DNA from: an uncultured Coprococcus sp.
GTDB taxonomy: Bacteria; Bacillota; Clostridia; Lachnospirales; Lachnospiraceae
Reading direction: 5' to 3'
Assembly (NCBI GenBank): GCA_934247115.1
Contig: CAKQIY010000038.1
Coordinates: 1-14,759 of the forward strand
Length of the DNA: 14,759 bases
In this document: positions 1-6,677 of the stretch, piece after piece
Position numbering within the stretch: position 1 is the stretch's first letter
Layout: every line of letters begins with the position of its first letter
The notes under the pieces: model-generated
What the model saw: only the letters and a program-made list of their open reading frames with translations
Database searches by the model: none
Told to the model about the DNA's origin: nothing
Program-made: the position numbers and the translations under genes

Positions 1-1593
1 GAAGAGATGGAGAGACCTTTAGTAGGTATCGTATGTTCATACAATGAGATAGTTCCAGGCCACATGAACCTGGACAAGATAGCACAGGCAGTAAAGATGG
101 GAGTTGCCATGGCAGGCGGTACACCTGTTATGTTCCCGGCTATCGCTGTGTGTGATGGTATAGCAATGGGACACATCGGAATGAAGTATTCACTGGTTAC
201 AAGAGATCTGATCGCAGACTCAACAGAGGCTATGGCTATAGCTCATCAGTTTGACGCACTGGTTATGATCCCTAACTGTGACAAGAACGTTCCTGGACTT
301 CTCATGGCTGCAGCCAGAGTAAATGTCCCAACAGTATTTGTATCTGGCGGTCCTATGCTTGCCGGACACGTAAAGGGAAATAAGACAAGTCTTTCAAGTA
401 TGTTCGAGGCTGTCGGATCATACGCAGCTGGAACCATGACTGAGGAGGATGTATATGAGTATGAGTGCAAGACATGTCCTACATGCGGATCATGTTCAGG
501 TATGTACACAGCAAACTCTATGAACTGTCTGACAGAGGCTCTTGGAATGGGACTTCCAGGAAATGGAACTATTCCAGCCGTATATTCAGAGAGACTTAAG
601 CTTGCAAAGCATGCTGGTATGGCTGTTATGGAGATGTACAGAAAGGGTATCAAGCCTAGAGACATCATCACAAAGGAGTCCATCATCAACGCTCTCACAG
701 TTGATATGGCACTTGGATGTTCAACCAACTCTATGCTCCATCTTCCAGCTATAGCACATGAGATCGGATTCGACTTCGATATCTCATTTGCAAATGAGAT
801 AAGTGCAAAGACACCTAACCTGTGCCACCTTGCTCCTGCAGGTCACACATACATGGAGGATCTCAATGAGGCCGGCGGTGTGTATGCGGTTATTAAGCAG
901 CTTGCTGATGCAGGGCTCATCAACAAGGACTGCATGACAGTTACAGGTAAGACAATAGGAGAGGCTGTTGCAGGCAGTGTCAACAAGAATCCTGAGGTCA
1001 TCAGACCTATGGACAATCCATATTCAGTTACAGGTGGTCTGGCTGTACTCAAGGGTAACCTTGCACCGGACGGCTCTGTAGTAAAGCGTTCAGCAGTTGT
1101 GCCTGAGATGCTGGCTCACAAGGGCCCTGCAAGGGTATTCGACTGTGAGGAGGACGCAATCGCAGCTATCAAGGGTGGCAAGATCGTAGAGGGTGACGTG
1201 GTAGTCATCAGATACGAGGGACCAAAGGGAGGCCCTGGTATGAGAGAGATGCTCAATCCTACATCAGCAATCGCAGGTATGGGACTTGGCTCATCAGTAG
1301 CTCTTATCACAGACGGAAGATTCTCAGGAGCAAGCCGTGGAGCATCCATCGGACATGTATCACCAGAGGCTGCTGTGGGTGGACCTATCGCACTTGTTGA
1401 GGAAGGCGATATGATCGAGATCGATATCAACAACCTCAGCATCAAGCTCGATGTGTCAGACGAGGAGCTCGCAAAGAGAAAGGCTGCATGGACACCAAGA
1501 GAGCCAAGGGTTACAACAGGCTACCTTGCAAGATACGCAGCTATGGTTACATCAGGCAACAGAGGCGCCGTACTTGAAGTGCCAAAGAACTAG
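1..1593 (+). CDS. ilvD: Dihydroxy-acid dehydratase, 5' end missing
   Basis: IlvD dehydrates 2,3-dihydroxy-3-methylvalerate and 2,3-dihydroxyisovalerate to the 2-keto acids, the third step of isoleucine/valine synthesis, using an Fe-S cluster in the cytoplasm. The frame is open to the window edge: the first codons read EEMERPLVG, matching the internal family pattern '(D)EEIERPLIG', so the first ATG at position 7 is not the start and roughly 25-30 residues lie upstream. Counting from the window edge, visible family motifs are PNCDKNVPG (Cys93), the cysteine cluster CKTCPTCGSCSGMYTANSM (156-174) and the C-terminal GRFSGASRG (Ser442). The protein runs to a normal C-terminus. The stop is followed within 2 nt by the structured element that precedes ilvB, so ilvD and ilvB may be read together. 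The identification is very secure. Confidence 0.97.
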   Translation, partial: EEMERPLVGIVCSYNEIVPGHMNLDKIAQAVKMGVAMAGGTPVMFPAIAVCDGIAMGHIGMKYSLVTRDLIADSTEAMAIAHQFDALVMIPNCDKNVPGLLMAAARVNVPTVFVSGGPMLAGHVKGNKTSLSSMFEAVGSYAAGTMTEEDVYEYECKTCPTCGSCSGMYTANSMNCLTEALGMGLPGNGTIPAVYSERLKLAKHAGMAVMEMYRKGIKPRDIITKESIINALTVDMALGCSTNSMLHLPAIAHEIGFDFDISFANEISAKTPNLCHLAPAGHTYMEDLNEAGGVYAVIKQLADAGLINKDCMTVTGKTIGEAVAGSVNKNPEVIRPMDNPYSVTGGLAVLKGNLAPDGSVVKRSAVVPEMLAHKGPARVFDCEEDAIAAIKGGKIVEGDVVVIRYEGPKGGPGMREMLNPTSAIAGMGLGSSVALITDGRFSGASRGASIGHVSPEAAVGGPIALVEEGDMIEIDINNLSIKLDVSDEELAKRKAAWTPREPRVTTGYLARYAAMVTSGNRGAVLEVPKN

Positions 1594-1601
1594 ATGATAA
1601 T
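1574..1601 (+). promoter_or_regulatory. Candidate promoter overlapping the end of ilvD
   Basis: TTGAAG (1574-1579), a 16-nt spacer and GATAAT (1596-1601, 5 of 6 to the consensus -10) would start transcription near 1608, close to the foot of structured element copy 1. It lies inside ilvD coding sequence and the -35 matches only 4 of 6, so it may be chance. If it is inactive, ilvB depends on read-through from ilvD. Confidence 0.22.
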
Positions 1602-1796
1602 TATGAAATTCAAATATGTAGATTACGACTGAGATTGTTTAGCCTTACCAAATCGGAGGAATACGCAGCCGCCGGTCCTTAGATGGCGCTACAGCGGCAT
1701 CTTAGTACCGCTGCAGGCTAAGTTAAGCGGGAGCGACCTCCGATTGGTAGGCTAATACATCTCAGAAGTTCATAATCTACATGTTTCACAATTATC
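1596..1796 (+). ncRNA. Structured leader element, copy 1 of 3 (upstream of ilvB)
   Basis: The whole ilvD-ilvB gap folds into one long hairpin. The closing helix is made of paired blocks 1596-1602/1790-1796, 1616-1625/1773-1782, 1629-1635/1759-1765 and 1640-1659/1737-1754 (18 bp with two single-base bulges). Inside are P2 (AGCC 1667-1670 with GGCT 1716-1719) and hairpin P3 (1674-1685 with 1698-1709, with C.T and T.T mismatches, capped by CGC-TACA-GCG). Conserved core strings shared with the other copies are GCCGGTCCTTAG (1671-1682), CTTAGTACCGCTGCAG (1701-1716) and AAGCGGGAGCG (1725-1735). CCGCT (1708-1712) can pair with AGCGG (1726-1730) across P2, a possible pseudoknot. It ends 36 nt before the ilvB ATG. 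There is no U-run terminator and the ribosome binding site is not inside the helix. I do not recognise the family. Confidence 0.8.
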
Positions 1797-1832
1797 TCTA
1801 TGAGATGAAAGAAAAAGAAGGAGAAGATAATA

Positions 1833-3506
1833 ATGTCAAAGATATCAGGTTCTGAAATTGTTATAGAGTGCCTTAAGGAACAGGGCGTTGACACCGTGTT
1901 CGGTTATCCGGGAGGAACTATCCTCAACGTATATGATGCTCTCTACAAGCACCAGGATGAGATCAACCATGTGCTCACATCACATGAGCAGGGGGCTGCC
2001 CATGCGGCAGATGGATATGCCAGAGCTACAGGCAAGGTCGGAGTATGTATGGCCACATCAGGTCCGGGTGCCACCAACCTCGTAACAGGTATAGCTACAG
2101 CATACATGGATTCTGTTCCTGTTGTAGCCATCACAGCAAATGTAGGCGTAAATATGCTCGGTAAGGACAGCTTCCAGGAGGTAGATATTGCAGGTGTTGT
2201 TATGCCTATCACCAAGCACAGTTTTATTGTAAAGCACATAGATGATCTTGCACCTACCATCAGACGTGCGTTCAAGATCGCGAAGAGCGGCAGACCTGGC
2301 CCTGTGCTTGTGGATATAACAAAGGATGTAACCGCAGCGGAGACAGAGTATATACCAGAGACGCCGGAGGTTATCGAGAGAAAGACAGACACCATCCGCG
2401 AGGAGGATGTGAACAAAGTACTTGAGATGATCAAGGTTTCAAGAAGACCATTTATCATGGCAGGCGGCGGATGTATCATCTCTGACGCATCGGCAGAGCT
2501 TGCAGAATTTGCAGATAAGGTGGATGCACCTGTGTGCGATACACTTATGGGCAAGGGCGCATTTGACGGAAGAAGCGAGAGATATACAGGCATGATCGGT
2601 ATGCACGGAACCAAGGTGTCCAACCTCGGTGTGTCAAGGGCAGATCTTGTGATCGTTGTTGGTGCCAGATTCTCAGACCGAGTTATCGGAAATGCATCCA
2701 AGTTCGCGCCAAATGCAAAGATCATACATATAGATATAGATGCGGCTGAGATAGATAAGAATATCCCAACAAATGCCAGCATAGTCGGCGATGCAAAGGA
2801 GGTTCTGAAGATCCTCAACAGCAAGCTTGCAGCTCAGTCCAACAAGACGTGGATGTCTGAGATCGAAGACCTCAAGAAGCAGAATCCTGATGTGTATAGC
2901 TTCGATACACTGAACGGACCTGCAGCTATCAAGAAGATCTACGAGCTTACAGAGGGTGATGCAATCATCACAACAGATGTCGGACAGCATCAGATGTGGG
3001 CAGCTCAGAACTATACATTCAAGGAGCCTAGGACATTCCTGTCATCAGGCGGACTTGGAACCATGGGTTACGGTGTCGGCGCTGCGATCGGAGCAAAGTA
3101 CGGCAGACCTGACAAGGCAGTCATCAACATAGCCGGAGACGGATGCTTCAGAATGAATCTGAACGAGATAGCAACAGCTGCAAGATACAACGTGCCTATC
3201 ATCCAGGTGGTCCTGAACAACCACGTACTTGGAATGGTAAGACAGTGGCAGACACTGTTCTATGACCACAGATATTCCAACACTGTGCTTGACGATTCAG
3301 TAGATTTCGTCAAGGTAGCAGAGGGACTTGGCGCCATGGGAATCAGAGCCAACACACTTGATGAGTTCGAGGCAGCAATGAAGACAGCCCTGACAGCAGG
3401 CAGACCTGTGGTAATAGATGTAACAATAGCGGGAGACGACAAGGTATGGCCAATGGTAGCTCCGGGAGCAGCCATCGACACCTGTTTCTCAGAGGATGAC
3501 ATGTAA
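1833..3506 (+). CDS. ilvB: Acetolactate synthase, large (catalytic) subunit
   Basis: This is acetohydroxyacid synthase, a thiamine-diphosphate enzyme that condenses two pyruvates, or pyruvate and 2-ketobutyrate, in the first committed step of valine/leucine/isoleucine synthesis. The 557 residues fit the usual 550-590. The N-terminal ThDP domain has the catalytic Glu52 in SHEQGAAHAADGYARA, followed by SGPGATNLVTGIA. The C-terminal ThDP-binding domain has the GDG...NN motif (GDG 435-437, NN 462-463), and the central FAD-type domain lies between. AAGGAG at 1818-1823 with 9-nt spacing supports this start. No ilvN regulatory subunit is next to it in this window, so the partner must be elsewhere or absent. 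Its leader holds structured element copy 1, which is the likeliest control point. A weak terminator-like hairpin follows. Identification is secure; ilvB rather than another AHAS isozyme symbol is by context with ilvD. Confidence 0.96.
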   Translation: MSKISGSEIVIECLKEQGVDTVFGYPGGTILNVYDALYKHQDEINHVLTSHEQGAAHAADGYARATGKVGVCMATSGPGATNLVTGIATAYMDSVPVVAITANVGVNMLGKDSFQEVDIAGVVMPITKHSFIVKHIDDLAPTIRRAFKIAKSGRPGPVLVDITKDVTAAETEYIPETPEVIERKTDTIREEDVNKVLEMIKVSRRPFIMAGGGCIISDASAELAEFADKVDAPVCDTLMGKGAFDGRSERYTGMIGMHGTKVSNLGVSRADLVIVVGARFSDRVIGNASKFAPNAKIIHIDIDAAEIDKNIPTNASIVGDAKEVLKILNSKLAAQSNKTWMSEIEDLKKQNPDVYSFDTLNGPAAIKKIYELTEGDAIITTDVGQHQMWAAQNYTFKEPRTFLSSGGLGTMGYGVGAAIGAKYGRPDKAVINIAGDGCFRMNLNEIATAARYNVPIIQVVLNNHVLGMVRQWQTLFYDHRYSNTVLDDSVDFVKVAEGLGAMGIRANTLDEFEAAMKTALTAGRPVVIDVTIAGDDKVWPMVAPGAAIDTCFSEDDM

Positions 3507-3527
3507 TACATGTCAGTATAAGATGAA

Positions 3528-3570
3528 AAGGCACCATATTTGTGTGCATACAAGCATAGATATGGTGCTT
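3528..3570 (+). terminator. Terminator-like hairpin after ilvB
   Basis: GCACCATAT (3531-3539) pairs perfectly with ATATGGTGC (3560-3568), extended by A.T and G.T pairs, around a 20-nt loop. It sits 24 nt after the ilvB stop. The tail is TTATATATATAA rather than a run of T, so termination would be weak. Confidence 0.45.
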
Positions 3571-3825
3571 ATATATATAATCCCTACTTGCCGACAGGCG
3601 AAAAGAGTGCTATAGTACAGGGATATAAGCGATAATAAAGTTATTTTACTTGAAAACATAAGATTTTAAGCCCAAAAACTTGAAAATCGCAAGCGGGATA
3701 CAACAATTAACGGAAATCACCATTTTCAAAATGAATTATTGAATAGTGTCATAAGTTTTGCGGAGATTTGTTATATATAAAATATGCAAAAAACATACTC
3801 TTCAATAATCATAAATAGGAGCGAA

Positions 3826-3864
3826 ATGCCGTTTTTGTTAAATAAATATCTCGCACACATTTAA
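3826..3864 (+). CDS. Candidate 12-residue leader peptide upstream of serC
   Basis: ATG at 3826 is preceded by AGGAG (3817-3821) with 4-nt spacing and encodes MPFLLNKYLAHI, then TAA. It has no serine or glycine run, so it does not look like a classic attenuator peptide for the serine pathway. It ends 14 nt before the foot of structured element copy 2. Short frames like this arise by chance in AT-rich DNA; only the ribosome binding site argues for it. Confidence 0.2.
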   Translation: MPFLLNKYLAHI

Positions 3865-3865
3865 T
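3835..3865 (+). promoter_or_regulatory. Candidate promoter for serC-serA
   Basis: TTGTTA (3835-3840), a long 19-nt spacer and TTTAAT (3860-3865, 5 of 6) would start the transcript near 3872, just before structured element copy 2. It overlaps the candidate leader peptide, so both cannot serve the same transcript. Weak evidence. Confidence 0.22.
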
Positions 3866-3878
3866 TAAGTCACAAACA

Positions 3879-4073
3879 GATGATTTCGTAAATAAAGTAA
3901 ATTAGCCTGTGTTTCGCTGCCTATATCGTTCGAAGGACATTCTCCTCCGCCGGTCCTTAGGTGGCGCTGTAGGCGGCACCTTAGTACCGCTGCAGGAGGA
4001 GACGAGCGGGAGCGCTCCGCAGAACGATATAGGCAGCGAAACACAGGCTTACATACATTAAAACGAAATCATC
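3879..4073 (+). ncRNA. Structured leader element, copy 2 of 3 (upstream of serC)
   Basis: This is the best-formed copy. The closing helix includes 3879-3889/4063-4073 (11 bp, perfect) and 3904-3931/4022-4049 (28 bp, perfect). Inside, P2 pairs CTCCTCC (3942-3948) with GGAGGAG (3995-4001). Hairpin P3 pairs 3952-3963 with 3977-3988, with the same C.T and T.T mismatches as copy 1, capped by CGC-TGTAG-GCG. Core strings: GCCGGTCCTTAG (3949-3960), CTTAGTACCGCTGCAG (3980-3995) and GAGCGGGAGCG (4004-4014). CCGCT (3987-3991) can pair with AGCGG (4005-4009). The closing-helix sequence has nothing in common with copies 1 and 3 although its pairing is kept, which is the mark of selection on RNA structure. 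It ends 32 nt before the serC ATG, leaving AAGGAG free. Confidence 0.85.
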
Positions 4074-4105
4074 GTCACAACTAAAAAGAAGGAGAGATAA
4101 CAAAA

Positions 4106-5188
4106 ATGGCAAGAGTGTACAACTTTTCAGCAGGCCCTTCAGTTCTTCCTGAGGTGGTATTAAAAGAGGCAGCAGAAGAAATGCTTGATTACAAGGGAAC
4201 AGGCATGAGCGTAATGGAGATGAGCCACAGGTCCAAAGCCTTCGACAATATCATCAAAGAGGCAGAGAAGGATCTCAGAGATCTCATGAACATACCTGAT
4301 AACTACAAGGTGCTTTTCCTTCAGGGAGGAGCTTCTCAGCAGTTCGCAGCAATTCCAATGAATCTCATGAAGAATGGTGTAGCTGACTACATCATCACAG
4401 GTCAGTGGGCAAAGAAAGCATACGAAGAAGCAAAGAAATATGGAAAGGCAGTTGCAGTTGCATCATCAGCAGACAAGACTTTCTCATATATCCCAGACTG
4501 TTCAGATCTTCCAATCGATGACGATGCTGATTATGTATACATTTGTCATAACAACACTATATATGGAACAACATACCACACACTTCCTAACACAAAGGGC
4601 AAGATCCTTGTTGCGGATATGTCATCAGACATTCTCTCACAGCCTGTAAATGTTGAGGATTATGGTATGATCTACTTCGGAGTTCAGAAGAACGTTGGTC
4701 CTGCAGGCGTAGTAGTGGCTATCATCCGTGAGGATCTTATCAGAGATGACGTAATGCCATTTACACCAACCATGCTCAAGTACAAGACACAGGCAGATGC
4801 AGACTCACTCTACAACACACCTCCATGCTACGGTATCTATATCTGTGGTAAGGTATTTAAGTGGGTTAAGGAGATGGGCGGCCTTGAAGCTATGAAGGCT
4901 CACAACGAGAAGAAGGCCAAGATCCTCTATGATTTCCTCGACAGCTCAGAGCTCTTCAAGGGAACAGTAGTAAAGGAAGACCGTTCACTCATGAACGTAC
5001 CATTTGTAACAGGTGATGCAGACCTTGATGCCAAGTTCGTCAAGGAGGCAACAGAGGCAGGATTTGTCAACCTCAAGGGCCACAGAACAGTAGGTGGTAT
5101 GAGAGCATCTATCTACAACGCAATGCCGATCGAGGGTGTTGAGAAGCTTGTAGAGTTCATGAAGAAGTTCGAGGCAGAGAACAAGTAA
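4106..5188 (+). CDS. serC: Phosphoserine aminotransferase
   Basis: SerC is a PLP enzyme that transfers the amino group of glutamate to 3-phosphohydroxypyruvate, giving phosphoserine, the second step of serine synthesis. The 360 residues equal the usual family length. The family start NFSAGPS is at 6-12. The phosphate/PLP loop QGGASQQF is at 73-80. The PLP-binding lysine is Lys195 in FGVQKNVGPAG. The C-terminal substrate region GHRTVGGMRASIYNAMP is intact. AAGGAG at 4089-4094 with 11-nt spacing supports this start. serA begins 29 nt after the stop, so the two form an operon for consecutive steps. The upstream structured element copy 2 is the likely regulator. Identification is secure. Confidence 0.97.
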   Translation: MARVYNFSAGPSVLPEVVLKEAAEEMLDYKGTGMSVMEMSHRSKAFDNIIKEAEKDLRDLMNIPDNYKVLFLQGGASQQFAAIPMNLMKNGVADYIITGQWAKKAYEEAKKYGKAVAVASSADKTFSYIPDCSDLPIDDDADYVYICHNNTIYGTTYHTLPNTKGKILVADMSSDILSQPVNVEDYGMIYFGVQKNVGPAGVVVAIIREDLIRDDVMPFTPTMLKYKTQADADSLYNTPPCYGIYICGKVFKWVKEMGGLEAMKAHNEKKAKILYDFLDSSELFKGTVVKEDRSLMNVPFVTGDADLDAKFVKEATEAGFVNLKGHRTVGGMRASIYNAMPIEGVEKLVEFMKKFEAENK

Positions 5189-5217
5189 TTTAAAGTAACA
5201 GAAAAGGGAGAAAAGAC

Positions 5218-6384
5218 ATGTCAGTAAAGATTAATTGTTTAAATCCTATCGCAGCATGCGGTATGGAGCTTTTACCTGATACATATGAAGTAACAGACAA
5301 TTTCGCAGACGCAGATGCAGTTCTGGTCAGAAGTGCATCCATGCATGATCTCGAGCTGTCAGATAACCTTCTGGCAGTAGCCCGTGCGGGTGCAGGTGTC
5401 AATAATATTCCACTTGATAAGTGCGCTGAGAAGGGTATCGTGGTATTCAACACACCAGGAGCAAATGCAAACGGTGTTAAGGAGCTTGTAGTAGCAGCGC
5501 TTCTCATGGCTTCAAGAGACCTTGTTGGCGGTTACAACTGGGTTAAGGACAATGCCGCTGAGGCGGATATCGCCAAGATGGTGGAGAAGCAGAAGAAGAA
5601 CTACGCAGGCAATGAGATCCTCGGCAAGAAGCTCGGTGTAATCGGACTTGGTGCCATAGGAGCAAAGGTTGCGAATGTTGCACTCAAGCTTGGTATGCAG
5701 GTATACGGATATGATCCATATGTGTCAGTAGATGCAGCATGGGGACTTTCAAAGGATGTAAAGCACATCACTAATGTAGAGGATATCTACAGAGATTGTG
5801 ATTATATAACAGTTCATGTTCCAGCACTTGACAGTACAAAGGGCATGATCAATGCAGATGCATTTGCACTGATGAAGGACGGCGTGAAGATCCTCAACTT
5901 CGCAAGAGACGTACTGGTCAACGATGAGGATATGAAGGCGGCACTCGACTCAGGCAAGGTTGCAAAGTATATGACAGATTTCCCTAACCCAGCCATAGCA
6001 GGTTACAAGAACGTGGTAGCATTCCCACATCTTGGAGCTTCAACAGCAGAGTCAGAGGACAACTGTGCAGTTATGGCATGCAAGGAGATCAAGGCATACA
6101 TCAACGATGGAAACATCAAGAACTCTGTAAACTATCCAAATGTCAACATGGGACAGTGCAGTGATGTAGCCAGAGTTACCATCTGCCACAAGAACATCCC
6201 TAACATGCTCACCCAGTTCACAGGAGTATTCTCCAAGAAGGGCGGCAACGTATCAGGAATGATCAGCAAGGCAAAGGGTGATTATGCATACTCGATCCTT
6301 GATATCGGTGTAGAGCCAACAGCAGACGACATCGCAGAGCTCTCAGCAATCGAGGGAGTAGTAAAGGTAAGAGTCATAAAGTAA
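5218..6384 (+). CDS. serA: D-3-phosphoglycerate dehydrogenase with ACT domain
   Basis: SerA oxidises 3-phosphoglycerate to 3-phosphohydroxypyruvate with NAD+, the entry step of serine synthesis. The 388 residues make the shorter form with one C-terminal ACT domain (about 320-388), which usually binds serine for feedback. Substrate-side ARAGAGVNNIP, the NAD-binding GLGAIG (143-148) with the acidic end of beta-2 at YDPY, catalytic Arg230 (NFARDVL) and His271 (FPHLGASTAE) are visible. The usual segment around the catalytic Glu (…DVFPTEP in E. coli) reads YMTDFPNP here, so the Glu is not where expected. I believe this is typical of the clostridial/type III subgroup rather than damage. A GGGAG site precedes the start. 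It follows serC by 29 nt and ends at a terminator-like hairpin. Confidence 0.95.
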   Translation: MSVKINCLNPIAACGMELLPDTYEVTDNFADADAVLVRSASMHDLELSDNLLAVARAGAGVNNIPLDKCAEKGIVVFNTPGANANGVKELVVAALLMASRDLVGGYNWVKDNAAEADIAKMVEKQKKNYAGNEILGKKLGVIGLGAIGAKVANVALKLGMQVYGYDPYVSVDAAWGLSKDVKHITNVEDIYRDCDYITVHVPALDSTKGMINADAFALMKDGVKILNFARDVLVNDEDMKAALDSGKVAKYMTDFPNPAIAGYKNVVAFPHLGASTAESEDNCAVMACKEIKAYINDGNIKNSVNYPNVNMGQCSDVARVTICHKNIPNMLTQFTGVFSKKGGNVSGMISKAKGDYAYSILDIGVEPTADDIAELSAIEGVVKVRVIK

Positions 6385-6402
6385 TAAAAAATATAAAATA
6401 AC

Positions 6403-6438
6403 AGTAGTTCTCGAGTATCGAGTTAATTACTATATTTT
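6403..6438 (+). terminator. Terminator-like hairpin after serA
   Basis: AGTAGTT/AATTACT (one G.T pair) followed by CTCGA-GTA-TCGAG form a stem of about 12 bp with a 2-nt bulge, then ATATTTT. It starts 18 nt after the serA stop and ends 8 nt before the foot of structured element copy 3. TATATT (6431-6436) at its 3' edge could double as a -10 box for asd, but no good -35 precedes it. Confidence 0.6.
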
Positions 6439-6446
6439 GAAGAGCA

Positions 6447-6646
6447 GATAAATGAACAGCTACAGAGAGTAGAATCATATCATGTGAGTTTATCAATATC
6501 ATGTGTGGGACATACGAGGTCGCCGGTACTTGGCGATACGAAGTGAGCCTTAGTATCCGCTGCAGACCGAGTTGAGCGGGAGCGTTACCACACAGATATG
6601 ATAAAACTCACATGATGTATATATGAAAGAACGCTGTTCATTTATC
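6447..6646 (+). ncRNA. Structured leader element, copy 3 of 3 (upstream of asd)
   Basis: The closing helix has blocks GATAAATGAACAGC (6447-6460) with 6633-6646 (14 bp, perfect), 6481-6495 with 6599-6614 (one bulge), and GTGTGG (6503-6508) with CCACAC (6588-6593). P2 pairs GGTC (6518-6521) with GACC (6565-6568). Core strings: GCCGGTACTT (6522-6531), CTTAGTATCCGCTGCAG (6549-6565) and GAGCGGGAGCG (6574-6584). CCGCT (6557-6561) can pair with AGCGG (6575-6579). The P3 hairpin differs from copies 1 and 2: TAC/GTA replaces the C.T mismatch region with a bulged T, and the tip is GGC…GCC around a TAC-GAA-GTG hairpin. It ends 31 nt before the asd ATG with AGGAG free. This divergence in sequence but not shape supports a real fold. 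Confidence 0.78.
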
Positions 6647-6677
6647 GTCATATAAAAACAGATAGGAGAGAAGAAAG

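Larger units (their letters stand above)
3571..3878. other. AT-rich intergenic region before the serC leader element
   Basis: No convincing gene lies here. Visible structure: ATCCCT (3580-3585) pairs with AGGGAT (3619-3624), with ACT/AGT continuing the stem and a small GCC-GACA-GGC hairpin inside. ACTTGAAAA occurs twice, 30 bp apart (3648-3656 and 3678-3686). ATTATTGAA (3735-3743) pairs with TTCAATAAT (3801-3809), with GTTTTGC/GCAAAA nested inside. A 12-codon frame with a good ribosome binding site follows. This is much more non-coding DNA than the other two element-bearing leaders carry, so serC may have extra control. Confidence 0.5.

Noticed and set aside
1640..1754. T-box leader for ilvB and the other two element copies
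   Set aside because: No T-box GGTGG sequence, specifier loop or antiterminator/terminator pair is visible; conserved strings are different and the closing helix is not a T-box feature.
1943..2824. 293-residue open frame on the minus strand inside ilvB
   Set aside because: It is antisense to a fully conserved enzyme, has no recognisable domain and arises from codon bias in ilvB.
3949..3960. Twister ribozyme, because GCCGGTCC resembles part of its consensus
   Set aside because: The remaining twister signature (CAAGCCCGG loop and AAAAG.GGAGG) is absent, and the GGT here pairs with ACC in P3 rather than forming the twister hairpin.
3904..4049. Insertion-sequence or MITE-like inverted repeat
   Set aside because: The long arms have no sequence in common between the three copies, there is no visible target duplication, and orientation and distance to the downstream start are fixed.
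5970..6000. SerA damaged because the usual catalytic Glu segment is missing
   Set aside because: The rest of the active site (Arg230, His271) and the ACT domain are intact and the TDFPNP form seems to be a subgroup trait, so I treat it as variation rather than loss.
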